This document shows positions 16,320 to 24,255 of a stretch of 28,139 nucleotides of DNA, in pieces (position 1 is the first letter of the stretch; each line of letters starts with the position of its first letter). The notes beneath the pieces were generated by a model. The model made no database searches. It worked only from the letters and a program-made list of their open reading frames with translations, and was not told the DNA's origin. This DNA comes from Acetobacteraceae bacterium (GTDB lineage Bacteria; Pseudomonadota; Alphaproteobacteria; Acetobacterales; Acetobacteraceae), in the NCBI GenBank assembly GCA_027323595.1, contig DAHWBL010000284.1:1-28139 (forward strand), read 5' to 3'. Both the position numbers and the translations under genes were made by a program.

Positions 16320-19046
16320 TCAGCGCACCGTGCCGTGGCAATGCTTGTATTTGCGCCCCGAGCCGCAGGGGCAGGGCGCGTTGCGCGCGGTGGCCGCCCA
16401 GGTTGACGGATCATCGACATCGACAGCGAGGTTGGCGCGCGAGGCGGTGGCCATCCGCGCGCTGACCGGGGCGGCCTGCGCCAGCGCCAGGCTGCCGTCG
16501 GTGGCGCCGTACGGATCGGGATGCTGCTCGATGGTGATCGGCTCGGGGGCCGGTGCGGGCACCTGTTCGGCGAGCTCGATGCGCGTCAGCGCGGCGGTCA
16601 CGCGCTCCTTGAGGTCGTCCAGCATGGCGTTGAACAGCGAGAACGCCTCGGACTTGTATTCATTGAGCGGATCGCGCTGCCCGTAGGCGCGCAGGCCGAT
16701 CCCCTGACGCAGATGGTCGAGCGTCAGCAGATGTTCCTTCCACACCGCATCGAGAATTTGCAGCAGCAGCGCCTTCTCGAAATAGCGCATCAGCTCGGGT
16801 CCGAAATTCGCCGCCTTGGCGGCCATCGCGCGGTCCGACGCATCGAGCACGCGCGCGCGGATGTCGGCCTCATCCACGCCTTCCTCGCGCGCCCACTCCA
16901 CCACCGGCAGATCAAGGTTGAGCACGCGCTTGAGATCCTCGGCGAGCGGCTCGGTTTCCCATTGCTCGGCATAGGCTTTTTCGGGAATGCGGCGGGTGAT
17001 CAAATTGGCGATCACCTCGTGGCGCATCTCCTCGATGATCTCGGCGACGTCGTTGGCGCGCATGAATTCCTTGCGCTGCGCATAGACCTCGCGGCGCTGG
17101 TCGTTCATCACGTCGTCGTATTTCAGCAGATTCTTGCGGGTGTCGAAATTGCGCGCCTCGACCTTTTTCTGCGCCTTTTCGAGCGCCTTGTTGATCCAGG
17201 GATGCACGATCGCCTCGCCTTCCTTCAGGCCGAGGCGTTGCAGCATGCCGCCCATCCGTTCCGAGCCGAAGATGCGCATCAGATCATCTTCCAGCGACAG
17301 GAAGAAGCGCGAGGCGCCGGGGTCGCCCTGGCGGCCGGAACGGCCGCGCAACTGGTTGTCGATGCGCCGGCTCTCGTGGCGCTCGGTGCCGATCACATAC
17401 AGCCCGCCGGCCTCGCGCACCTTCTGGTGCGCGATCTCGACCTCGGCGCGGATTTCGGCCTCGCGCGCCGCGCGCGCGGCCTCGTCCTCGATGGAGGCCA
17501 GCTCCTGCTTGAGCCGCATCTCCAGATTGCCGCCCAGCTTGATGTCGGTGCCCCGCCCGGCCATGTTGGTGGCGATGGTGATGCGCCCCGGCGCGCCCGC
17601 CTGGGCCACGATCTCGGCTTCCTGCTCGTGGAAGCGCGCGTTCAGGACCGCGTGCGGAACCTTCTTTTTCTTCAGGATATCGCTCAGTATTTCGCTTTTC
17701 TCGATGCTGGTGGTGCCGACCAGCACCGGCTGGCCATGGTCGCGCGCCTCGATGATCAGCTTCGACAGTGCCTCGTATTTCTCCGCCGCGTTGCGATAGA
17801 CCTCGTCGTCGCTGTCCTTGCGGATCACCGCCACGTTGGTCGGAATCTCGACCACTTCGAGGCGGTAGATTTCGGCGAACTCGTCGGCCTCGGTCGCCGC
17901 GGTGCCGGTCATGCCCGACAGTTTCGGATAGAGGCGGAAATAATTCTGGAAGGTGATCGAGGCCAGCGTCTGGTTTTCCTGCTGGATGGTCACGCCTTCC
18001 TTGGCCTCCAGCGCCTGGTGCAGCCCTTCCGAATAGCGGCGGCCCTCCATCATGCGGCCGGTGAACTCGTCGATGATCACGATCTTGTCGTTGCGCACGA
18101 TGTAATCGACATCGCGGGCGAACAGCGTGTGCGCGCGCAGCGATTGCTGGACGTGATGGACCACGGTGAGGTTGGTCAGATCATACAGATTGCCGGTCTG
18201 CATCAGCCCGGCCTCGCCCAGCATGGTCTCCACCGTCTCGCTGCCGGGCTCGGTCAGCGACACGTTCTTGAATTTCTCGTCCTTGTCGTAGGTGCTTTCG
18301 TCCTTCACCAGCTCGCGCACCACCGCGTTGACCGAGCGGTAGAGGTCGGAGCTGTCGTCGGTGGGACCGGAGATGATCAGCGGCGTGCGCGCCTCGTCGA
18401 TCAGGATCGAATCGACCTCGTCCACGATGGCGTAGAAGAAATCGCGCTGGACCATGTCCTCCAGCCGGTATTTCATGTTGTCGCGCAGATAGTCGAAACC
18501 GAATTCGTTGTTGGTGCCATAGGTGATGTCGGCATTGTAGGCGGCCCGGCGCTCGGCGTCGTCGAGCCCATGCACGATCACCCCGGTGGTCAGCCCGAGG
18601 AAGCCGTAGAGCTGGCCCATCCATTCGCTGTCGCGGCGGGCGAGATAGTCGTTCACGGTGATGACATGCACGCCCTTGCCGGCGAGCGCGTTCAGATAGA
18701 CCGGCAGCGTCGCCACCAGGGTCTTGCCCTCACCGGTCTTCATCTCGGCGATCTGGCCGTTATGCAGCACCATGCCGCCGATCAGCTGCACGTCGAAATG
18801 ACGCATCCCCAGCACCCGGCGCGATGCCTCGCGCACGGTGGCGAACGCATCGACCAGCAGGTCATCAAGGCTCGCCCCGTCGGCCAGGCGGGCGCGGAAT
18901 TCGTCGGTGCGGGCGGCCAGCGCCGCGTCGCTCAGCGCCTGCATGGCGGGTTCGAGCGCGTTGATCTGCGGGATGCGGCGGCGCAGGACCTTCACAGCGC
19001 GGTCGGTGGTGGTGCCGAAGACGGCGCGGGCAAGCTTGGCGAACAT
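16320..19046 (-). CDS. secA: Preprotein translocase ATPase SecA
   Basis: A full-length 908-residue SecA, the motor that pushes unfolded preproteins through SecYEG. Walker A is MKTGEGKT (102-109), Walker B includes DEVD (209-212) within VDSILIDEARTPL, and the second nucleotide-binding domain carries TNMAGRGTDIKLGG and HESRRIDNQLRGRSGRQGDPG. The C-terminal zinc-binding tail is intact: Cys892, Cys894, Cys903, His904 in CPCGSGRKYKHCHG, the site that binds SecB and lipid. The linker before it (Ala/Pro-rich) is variable, as usual. ATG is preceded by GGAAAGG 10 bases upstream and by a perfect hairpin just before that (19065-19085), which could bear on translation. No secM-like gene precedes it. It is single-cistron and divergent from the parvulin gene. 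Confidence 0.98.
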   Translation of the reverse strand: MFAKLARAVFGTTTDRAVKVLRRRIPQINALEPAMQALSDAALAARTDEFRARLADGASLDDLLVDAFATVREASRRVLGMRHFDVQLIGGMVLHNGQIAEMKTGEGKTLVATLPVYLNALAGKGVHVITVNDYLARRDSEWMGQLYGFLGLTTGVIVHGLDDAERRAAYNADITYGTNNEFGFDYLRDNMKYRLEDMVQRDFFYAIVDEVDSILIDEARTPLIISGPTDDSSDLYRSVNAVVRELVKDESTYDKDEKFKNVSLTEPGSETVETMLGEAGLMQTGNLYDLTNLTVVHHVQQSLRAHTLFARDVDYIVRNDKIVIIDEFTGRMMEGRRYSEGLHQALEAKEGVTIQQENQTLASITFQNYFRLYPKLSGMTGTAATEADEFAEIYRLEVVEIPTNVAVIRKDSDDEVYRNAAEKYEALSKLIIEARDHGQPVLVGTTSIEKSEILSDILKKKKVPHAVLNARFHEQEAEIVAQAGAPGRITIATNMAGRGTDIKLGGNLEMRLKQELASIEDEAARAAREAEIRAEVEIAHQKVREAGGLYVIGTERHESRRIDNQLRGRSGRQGDPGASRFFLSLEDDLMRIFGSERMGGMLQRLGLKEGEAIVHPWINKALEKAQKKVEARNFDTRKNLLKYDDVMNDQRREVYAQRKEFMRANDVAEIIEEMRHEVIANLITRRIPEKAYAEQWETEPLAEDLKRVLNLDLPVVEWAREEGVDEADIRARVLDASDRAMAAKAANFGPELMRYFEKALLLQILDAVWKEHLLTLDHLRQGIGLRAYGQRDPLNEYKSEAFSLFNAMLDDLKERVTAALTRIELAEQVPAPAPEPITIEQHPDPYGATDGSLALAQAAPVSARMATASRANLAVDVDDPSTWAATARNAPCPCGSGRKYKHCHGTVR

Positions 19047-19064
19047 GAAACGCTGGCCTTTCCG

Positions 19065-19085
19065 GGGGCGCGATGGCCGCGCCCC
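19065..19085 (-). repeat. Perfect 8-bp hairpin in the secA leader
   Basis: On the plus strand GGGGCGCG (19065-19072), loop ATGGC, CGCGCCCC (19078-19085). In the secA transcript it would fold immediately upstream of the Shine-Dalgarno GGAAAGG. It lacks a U-tract, so a terminator is unlikely; a translation-modulating or stability element is possible. Confidence 0.5.
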
Positions 19086-19203
19086 GACAATATGGGGTGA
19101 CCTGCCAGCAACTGGCGGACCTTATGGGTCAGATAGGACCCGAGGCAGGTCGGGTCAACGCGCGGGCGGCGCGTGGGGTGCCCGCGTTGCCGCCGGGGCT
19201 GGC

Positions 19204-19232
19204 TTGCGGTGGCCGAACGGGCAGGCCATACA
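19204..19232 (+). promoter_or_regulatory. Candidate sigma-70 promoter for the parvulin-argJ operon
   Basis: TTGCGG (19204-19209), 17-base spacer, CATACA (19227-19232). Transcription would begin about 20 bases before the ATG at 19260. Match is moderate: three consensus bases kept at -35 start and the A-T positions of the -10 partly kept. Confidence 0.35.
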
Positions 19233-19259
19233 GCGATCGTTCCAACCTCAGGTGCTTCA

Positions 19260-20198
19260 ATGGCTCGCTCACTCCGCCTGTTCGCCGCGTTCGTTCTGCC
19301 TGGATTGCTCTGCGCGGGTGGCGCGCTCGCCCAGCCTGCCCCGGCGGGCAAATCGGCGACGCCGGCGGCCAAGCCAGCCGTCGCCGCCCCGGCCGGCCCC
19401 GCCGCCCAGCCCGCGACGCCGCCCAATCCGCTGCTGGCCAAGGTCGATGGCGTGGAAATCCACATGAGCGACGTCGCCCAGGCCGCCGCCAACGTGCCCG
19501 AACTGCGCGACGTGCCGCCGCAGCAGGCCTATCCGATGGTGCTGGAGCGGCTGGTCAGCATGCAGGCGGTGGCCGACGCCGCCCGCCGCGCCGGGCTCGA
19601 TAAGGACCCTGCGGTCGCCCAGCAGATGCTGCGCGCCACCGACGAGGTGCTGTCCAACGCCCTGCTCGGCAGCAAGGTCGGCCCCACCGTGACCCCCGCG
19701 GCGATCGAGGCGGTCTATCAGAAGGACTTCGCCAACAAGGCCGGCGCCGAGGAGGTGCATGCGCGCCACATTCTGGTGCCGACCGAGGAGGAGGCGAAAA
19801 AGGTGATCGCCGAGCTGAAGGGCGGCGCCGATTTCGCCAAGCTCGCGGCCAAATACAGCAAGGAGCCGGGCGCGGCCGAGCGCGGCGGCGATCTGGGCTT
19901 CTTCACCGCCAATGACATGGTGCCGGAATTCTCCGCCGCCGCCTTCGCCCTCAAGCCCGGCAGCTATTCCACCACCCCGGTCAAGACCCAGTTCGGCTGG
20001 CACGTGATCAAGGTGGAGGAGCGCCGCTCCGCCCCGCCCAAGACGCTGGAACAGGCGACCCCGGAAATCCGCCAGGCGCTGATCCGCGAAGGGGTGGACA
20101 AGGTGGTGAAGGACAGCCTCGCCGCCGCCAGGATCGAGCGCTTCAACCCCGATGGCTCGGTGGTGCGCCCGATCGATTCGGCCGAACCACCCAAATAA
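19260..20198 (+). CDS. Periplasmic peptidyl-prolyl cis-trans isomerase (parvulin/PpiC family)
   Basis: A 312-residue exported foldase. Residues 1-25 are a Sec signal peptide ending GGALAQ. A Pro/Ala-rich linker to about residue 57 precedes a SurA_N-like helical chaperone segment (about 57-155, LLAKVDGVEIHMSDVAQ ... LVSMQAVADAARRAGL) and a parvulin domain at about 166-256 with HARHILVPTEEEAKKVI, ERGGDLGFFTANDMVPEF and TQFGWHVIKVEE, the family's core motifs. It likely helps exported proteins fold, fitting its position divergent from secA. The frame is open upstream, but the ATG at 19260 gives a clean signal peptide; the ribosome site (CAGGTG) is weak. argJ follows after 43 bases. Confidence 0.92.
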   Translation: MARSLRLFAAFVLPGLLCAGGALAQPAPAGKSATPAAKPAVAAPAGPAAQPATPPNPLLAKVDGVEIHMSDVAQAAANVPELRDVPPQQAYPMVLERLVSMQAVADAARRAGLDKDPAVAQQMLRATDEVLSNALLGSKVGPTVTPAAIEAVYQKDFANKAGAEEVHARHILVPTEEEAKKVIAELKGGADFAKLAAKYSKEPGAAERGGDLGFFTANDMVPEFSAAAFALKPGSYSTTPVKTQFGWHVIKVEERRSAPPKTLEQATPEIRQALIREGVDKVVKDSLAAARIERFNPDGSVVRPIDSAEPPK

Positions 20199-20241
20199 CC
20201 CGCCGCGACACCCGGCCCGCCGCGACAACCGGAGAGTTGTG

Positions 20242-21474
20242 ATGCCGACCGCCAAGCCGTCCCCCATGGCCGTCCCGTTGCCACCCCTGCCGCCGATCGC
20301 GGGCGTGCGAATCGGCGCCTGCGCGGCGGGCATCCGCTATGTCGGGCGCACCGACCTGGTCGCCGCGGAGTTCGCGCCCGGCACCCATGTCGCCGGCGTG
20401 TTCACCTCGAACAAATGCCCCGGCGCGCCGGTTGATTGGTGCCGCGCGGCGCTGAAGGGCGGGCGGGCGCGCGCGCTGGTGGTCAATGCCGGCAATGCCA
20501 ACGTGTTCACCGGCCGCGCCGGCGCGCAGGCGACGCGGGCCACCGCCGATGCCGCCGCCGCGCTTGGCGGCTATCCGGCCAAACAGGTGTTCCTCGCCTC
20601 GACCGGGGTGATCGGCGAGGTGCTGGCGCACGACAAAATCACCGCGGCACTGCCCGCCCTGTTCGGCGCGCTCAGCGCCGATGGCTGGGCCGATGCCGCG
20701 CACGGCATCATGACCACCGACACCTTCGCCAAGGGCGCCACCCGGCAGGCGCTGATCGGCGAGACCACCGTCACCATCAACGGTATCGCCAAGGGCAGCG
20801 GCATGATCGCGCCGGACATGGCGACCATGCTGTGTTTCGTCGCCACCGACGCCAAGATCCCGCAGCCGCTGCTGCAAAAGCTGCTGCGCCGGGCGATCGC
20901 GGGCAGCTTCAACCGCATCACCGTCGATTCCGACACCTCGACCTCCGACACCGTGCTGCTGTTCGCCACCGGGGCCGCGAAGCACCGTGCGGTGCCCGCC
21001 GATGGCGGCAAGCTGCTGACCGGATTCGCCCGCGCGCTCACCGAATTGCTGCATGAGCTGGCATTGCAGGTGGTGCGCGACGGCGAGGGCGCCAGCAAAC
21101 TGATCCGCATCGATGTCAGCGGCGCGGTCAGCGGCAAATCCGCGCGGCGCGTGGCGATGTCGATCGCCAATTCGCCGCTGGTGAAAACCGCGATCGCCGG
21201 CGAGGACGCCAACTGGGGGCGCATCGCCATGGCGGTCGGCAAGGCCGGCGAAAAGGCGGACCGCGACAAATTGTCGATTTCGATCGGCGGCGTGTGGATG
21301 GCGCGCGACGGCGCGGTGGTGGCAGGCTATGACGAGGCGCCGGTGGTGGCGCATATGCGTGGCCATGAGGTCAACATCGCCGTCGATCTCGGACTGGGTC
21401 GTGGCCAAGCCAGCGTCTGGAGCTGTGATCTCACCCATGGCTACATCGACATCAACGGCGCCTATCGCAGCTAG
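20242..21474 (+). CDS. argJ: Bifunctional ornithine acetyltransferase / N-acetylglutamate synthase ArgJ
   Basis: A 410-residue enzyme of the cyclic arginine pathway, transferring the acetyl group from N-acetylornithine to glutamate. It has the family blocks VAGVFTSNKCPGAPVDWC, ALVVNAGNANVFTG, STGVIGE, and the autoproteolysis site in IAPDMATMLCFVATD: cleavage is expected between Ala194 and Thr195, freeing the catalytic threonine at the beta-chain start. C-terminal blocks NSPLVKTAIAGEDANWGRI and GYIDINGAYRS are intact. The start ATG at 20242 has GGAGAG a few bases upstream; an in-frame GTG directly precedes it. Whether it also has the N-acetylglutamate synthase (acetyl-CoA) activity, or only the transferase one, cannot be told from the sequence. 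It lies in one run with the parvulin, GNAT-Nudix and CinA-type genes. Confidence 0.96.
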   Translation: MPTAKPSPMAVPLPPLPPIAGVRIGACAAGIRYVGRTDLVAAEFAPGTHVAGVFTSNKCPGAPVDWCRAALKGGRARALVVNAGNANVFTGRAGAQATRATADAAAALGGYPAKQVFLASTGVIGEVLAHDKITAALPALFGALSADGWADAAHGIMTTDTFAKGATRQALIGETTVTINGIAKGSGMIAPDMATMLCFVATDAKIPQPLLQKLLRRAIAGSFNRITVDSDTSTSDTVLLFATGAAKHRAVPADGGKLLTGFARALTELLHELALQVVRDGEGASKLIRIDVSGAVSGKSARRVAMSIANSPLVKTAIAGEDANWGRIAMAVGKAGEKADRDKLSISIGGVWMARDGAVVAGYDEAPVVAHMRGHEVNIAVDLGLGRGQASVWSCDLTHGYIDINGAYRS

Positions 21475-21498
21475 CGCGTCGCGGCGGACCGGCGGGCG

Positions 21499-22479
21499 AT
21501 GAGCGGCTTCGCCCCGCTCACCACCGAGCGCCTGCGGCTGCGCCCACTGCGCGCGCAGGATGCGCCCACGCTGCACAGCCTGGTCAATGACTGGGAGGTC
21601 GCGCGCAATCTCGAACATGTGCCCTTCCCCTATGCGCGCGAGCTGGCCGATGACTGGATCGGCCAGACCGCCCGGCTGCTCGCCGCGGGCAGCGCGATGC
21701 ATCTGGCGATCACCGGCATCGCCGCGGACCCCGACCAGCTGGTGGGGGTGGTCGGGCTGACCATCGACGCGGCGCGGCGGCAAGGCCGCCTGGGCTACTG
21801 GATCGGCCGGCCCTATTGGCGGGCCGGGGTGGCGCGCGAGGCGGTGGGGCGACTGGCGCGCTGGGCGCTGGCCAATTGCGCGATCGACACGCTGGAGGCC
21901 AGCGTCGCCGCCGACAATGAAGGCTCGATCGCGGTGCTGCGTCGCACCGGCTTTCGCCAGACCGGCCAGGCGCAGCATCATTTCCTGGCGCGCGGACGCG
22001 CCCAGCAGGTGCTGTGTTTTTCCGCCGGCCGCGAGGATCTGCCTGACGACGCGCCGCCCGACGCGCCCACCGAGGCCGGTGGCCGGCTGGTGCTGGTGGC
22101 CGCGGTGGCGCTGATCGACGTGGATGGGCGGGTGCTGCTGGCGCGCCGTCCGGAAGGCAAAAAAATGGCCGGGCTGTGGGAGTTCCCCGGCGGCAAGCTG
22201 GCACCTGGCGAAACCCCCGAGGCGGCGCTGATCCGCGAGCTGCATGAGGAGCTGGGCATCGATGTTGCGGAGTCCTGCCTTGGCGCCTTTGCCTTCGCCT
22301 CGCACGCCTACGCCGATTTTCACCTGCTGATGCCGCTGTACCTGTGCCGGCGCTGGCGCGGCACGCCCACCGGCCGCGAGGGGCAGGAGCTGGCCTGGGT
22401 GCGCCCGGCGCGGCTGGCCGATTATGCGATGCCGCCGGCGGATGTGCCGCTGGTGGCGATGCTGCGGGATTATCTTTGA
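21499..22479 (+). CDS. Fusion protein: GNAT acetyltransferase + MutT-type Nudix hydrolase
   Basis: A 326-residue two-domain protein. Residues 1-178 are a RimJ/RimL-like GNAT acetyltransferase (TTERLRLRPLRAQDA at 8-22; acetyl-CoA region about 95-125 with LGYWIGRPYWRAGVAREAV; VAADNEGSIAVLRRTGF at 136-152). A short acidic linker (PDDAPPDAPTEAGG) leads to a MutT-like domain (195-326) with a perfect Nudix box at 232-254 (G-x5-E-x7-REL-x-EE-x-GI) preceded by GLWEFPG. MutT enzymes clear oxidised dGTP (8-oxo-dGTP) from the nucleotide pool. In many alphaproteobacteria argJ is followed by separate GNAT and mutT genes; here one continuous frame covers both, with no stop or frameshift. It starts 24 bases after the argJ stop. 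Acetyl acceptor unknown; the Nudix substrate is inferred from the close box and neighbouring motif. Confidence 0.9.
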   Translation: MSGFAPLTTERLRLRPLRAQDAPTLHSLVNDWEVARNLEHVPFPYARELADDWIGQTARLLAAGSAMHLAITGIAADPDQLVGVVGLTIDAARRQGRLGYWIGRPYWRAGVAREAVGRLARWALANCAIDTLEASVAADNEGSIAVLRRTGFRQTGQAQHHFLARGRAQQVLCFSAGREDLPDDAPPDAPTEAGGRLVLVAAVALIDVDGRVLLARRPEGKKMAGLWEFPGGKLAPGETPEAALIRELHEELGIDVAESCLGAFAFASHAYADFHLLMPLYLCRRWRGTPTGREGQELAWVRPARLADYAMPPADVPLVAMLRDYL

Positions 22480-22495
22480 TGGAGACGACAATCCA

Positions 22496-23254
22496 ATGGT
22501 GAACCCCATCGCCTGCCTGCTGGTGATCGGCAACGAGGTGCTGTCCGGGCGTACCCAGGACGCCAACGTGAAATTCATCGCCACGCGCCTCGGCGAAATC
22601 GGCATCGCGCTGCGCGAGGTGCGCATCATTCCCGACGTGGCGGCGACCATCATCGCGACGCTGAACGAATGTCGCGCCAGGTTCGACCATGTGTTCACCA
22701 CCGGCGGCATCGGCCCGACGCATGACGACATCACCTCCGAATGTGTCGCCGCCGCCTTTGGCGTGCCGTGGGAGCCGCATCCGCAGGCCTGGGAGATGAT
22801 GCAGCGCGGCTACAAGAGCGGCGAATTCAACGCGGCGCGCCAGCGCATGGCCACCATGCCGCGCGGCGCCAGCCTGATCGCCAACGCGATCTCCATCGCG
22901 CCGGGTTTTTCGATCGGCAATGTGCATGTGATGGCCGGGGTGCCGCGCATCATGCAGTCGATGTTCGACAGTCTCGCCCCGACCCTTGCCGGCGGGCCGC
23001 CGATCATCTCGCGCGCGGTGCATGCGCTCGCCCTGCTCGAAGGCCGCATCGCCGAGGGGCTCGCCGGGGTGCAGGCGGAATTTCCCGAACTCGATGTCGG
23101 CAGCTATCCGTTCTATCGTGTGAGCGGCAATGGCGTGGCCCTCGTCGTCAAGGGCACGGATGTCGCGATGGCGGAAGCAGCGGTCGCGAAAATCACTGAT
23201 CTGATCGAACAACTCGGGCTCGTGCCAATCCAGGGCGAGCCGCCGGCCGCCTGA
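22496..23254 (+). CDS. CinA-type competence/damage-inducible protein, molybdopterin-binding (MoCF) domain only
   Basis: A 252-residue protein with the MoCF-like domain of CinA: LLVIGNEVLSGRTQDANVKFIA (8-29), TTGGIGPTHDDITSE (68-82), and VHVMAGVPRIMQSMFDSL further on. The C-terminal PncC deamidase part of full-length CinA is absent, which is normal for the short form common in alphaproteobacteria; some members of the COG1058 group hydrolyse ADP-ribose or handle nucleotides. Exact role unknown. ATG at 22496 begins the domain; GGAG (22481-22484) is 11 bases upstream, just after the GNAT-Nudix stop. The residues after 165 form a second alpha/beta module (PPIISRAVHALALLEGRIAEGLAGVQAEFPELDVGSYPF). 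Probably co-transcribed with argJ. Confidence 0.85.
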   Translation: MVNPIACLLVIGNEVLSGRTQDANVKFIATRLGEIGIALREVRIIPDVAATIIATLNECRARFDHVFTTGGIGPTHDDITSECVAAAFGVPWEPHPQAWEMMQRGYKSGEFNAARQRMATMPRGASLIANAISIAPGFSIGNVHVMAGVPRIMQSMFDSLAPTLAGGPPIISRAVHALALLEGRIAEGLAGVQAEFPELDVGSYPFYRVSGNGVALVVKGTDVAMAEAAVAKITDLIEQLGLVPIQGEPPAA

Positions 23255-23286
23255 AACCGCCCATCAGAACACCAGAGGAAACGACC

Positions 23287-24249
23287 ATGAAAAGCACCAT
23301 CTTCGCCGCCCGCCTGTCCTGCCTGGTCGCGGCCGCCTGCATGGGCGCCAATGCGCGCGCCGCCGAGCCGCTGCGCGTGGGCACGCCGGAGGTGACCTCG
23401 CTCGCCTTCAACATTCTCGACATCGCTGACAAATCCGGGGCTTTCGCCAAGGAGGGCGTCACCATCGAGCGCATGGATTTCGCCGGCAGCGCCAAGCTGC
23501 ATCCGGCGATGGCCGCCGGCTCGATCGATCTGGCGATGGGCAGCGGATCGGATTTCCTGTTCCTGGCGCGCGGGGTTCCCGAAAAGGCCATCGGCGTCTA
23601 CCAGAAATTGCCCAACGATCTGGTGCTGGTGGTGCGCGCCGACAGCGACATCACCAGCCTCGCCGGGCTGAAGGGACGCAAGATGGGGGTCGCCGGCCCC
23701 GGCGGGCTCACCTTGTGGATCGGCATGTCGGCGGCCCTGAAGCAGGGCTGGGCGACGACCGACATCACCTATGCCTATCTTGGCACCATCGCCAACATCA
23801 TGGCCGCGCTGGTCTCGAAGAACGTCGATGTCGCCGTCGCCGACACCGGCGCGGGCTATCGCGCCGAGGCCGAGGGCCGCGCGCGGGTGCTGGCGCCCGG
23901 CGGCGCGGTGGTGGACCCGTTCATCGCCCATCTGGTGTTCGCCTCGGACGAAGCGATCGCCAAGCGCCCTGACGACATCAAGCATTTCATGAAAGCGCTC
24001 TATGCGGCGATCGGCTTTGCCAAGACCCACGAGGCGGAATCGGTGGCGATGACCGCGGCGCATAGCGGCTACACGCCCGAGCTGTCGCGCAAGGTCTATG
24101 AGATCATCAGCCCGCAATTCGTGACCGACGGGCATTTCGAGCCCACCGCACTGGCCGCGACGCTGCATTCGCTGGTCGATCTGGGCGTGGTGCCGGCGGC
24201 CGAACTGCCGGCTCCCGACAAGCTGATCAACGAATCGTTCCTGCCGTGA
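23287..24249 (+). CDS. Orphan ABC substrate-binding protein, NMT1/TauA-SsuA-like
   Basis: A 320-residue periplasmic type II binding protein. Residues 1-25 are a signal peptide ending ANARA. The mature part begins EPLRVGTPEVTSLAFNILDIADKSGAFAKEGVTIERMDFAGSAKLHPAMAAGSIDLAMGSGSDF, the NMT1-like/SsuA-TauA layout ('x-A-x-x-K-G-F-F-x-x-E-G-L' and 'A-L-x-A-G-x-x-D'), and continues LKGRKMGVAGPGGLTLWIGMSAALKQGW. Family members bind sulfonates, nitrate, thiamine precursors or similar small anions and bases; the ligand here is not identifiable. Neither permease nor ATPase genes for it lie in the window, so it either pairs with a transporter elsewhere or acts as a sensor input. A good AGAGGAAA precedes the ATG by about 7 bases. 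Its stop lies 6 bases from the end of the opposite Mla operon. Confidence 0.85.
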   Translation: MKSTIFAARLSCLVAAACMGANARAAEPLRVGTPEVTSLAFNILDIADKSGAFAKEGVTIERMDFAGSAKLHPAMAAGSIDLAMGSGSDFLFLARGVPEKAIGVYQKLPNDLVLVVRADSDITSLAGLKGRKMGVAGPGGLTLWIGMSAALKQGWATTDITYAYLGTIANIMAALVSKNVDVAVADTGAGYRAEAEGRARVLAPGGAVVDPFIAHLVFASDEAIAKRPDDIKHFMKALYAAIGFAKTHEAESVAMTAAHSGYTPELSRKVYEIISPQFVTDGHFEPTALAATLHSLVDLGVVPAAELPAPDKLINESFLP

Positions 24250-24255
24250 GCCTGG

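Larger units (their letters stand above)
19047..19259. promoter_or_regulatory. Divergent control region between secA and the parvulin gene
   Basis: A 213-base spacer holding both promoters. For the plus strand a reasonable sigma-70-like site is seen (19204-19232). On the secA side a perfect 8-bp hairpin sits in the leader. A short repeat GCCAG/CTGGC is also present around 19103-19115. ORFs crossing this region are shadows with no recognisable product. Confidence 0.45.

Noticed and set aside
16302..16327. Possible terminator between VOC and secA genes
   Set aside because: Only an imperfect GCGCCTGA/TCAGCGC pairing with no T-run on either strand; it also overlaps both stop regions.
16521..19100. 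Long ORF antisense to secA (over 850 codons)
   Set aside because: Composition typical of a shadow frame and no domain; secA on the other strand is certain.
20143..22734. Very long antisense ORF opposite argJ and the GNAT-Nudix gene (over 860 codons)
   Set aside because: Arg/His/Gly/Gln-rich, no recognisable domain, fully opposite well-identified genes; a by-product of high GC at third codon positions.
23287..24249. Thiamine-precursor or taurine binding assignment for the orphan binding protein
   Set aside because: NMT1/TauA family members share this layout but no ligand-specific residues could be judged and no matching permease is nearby.
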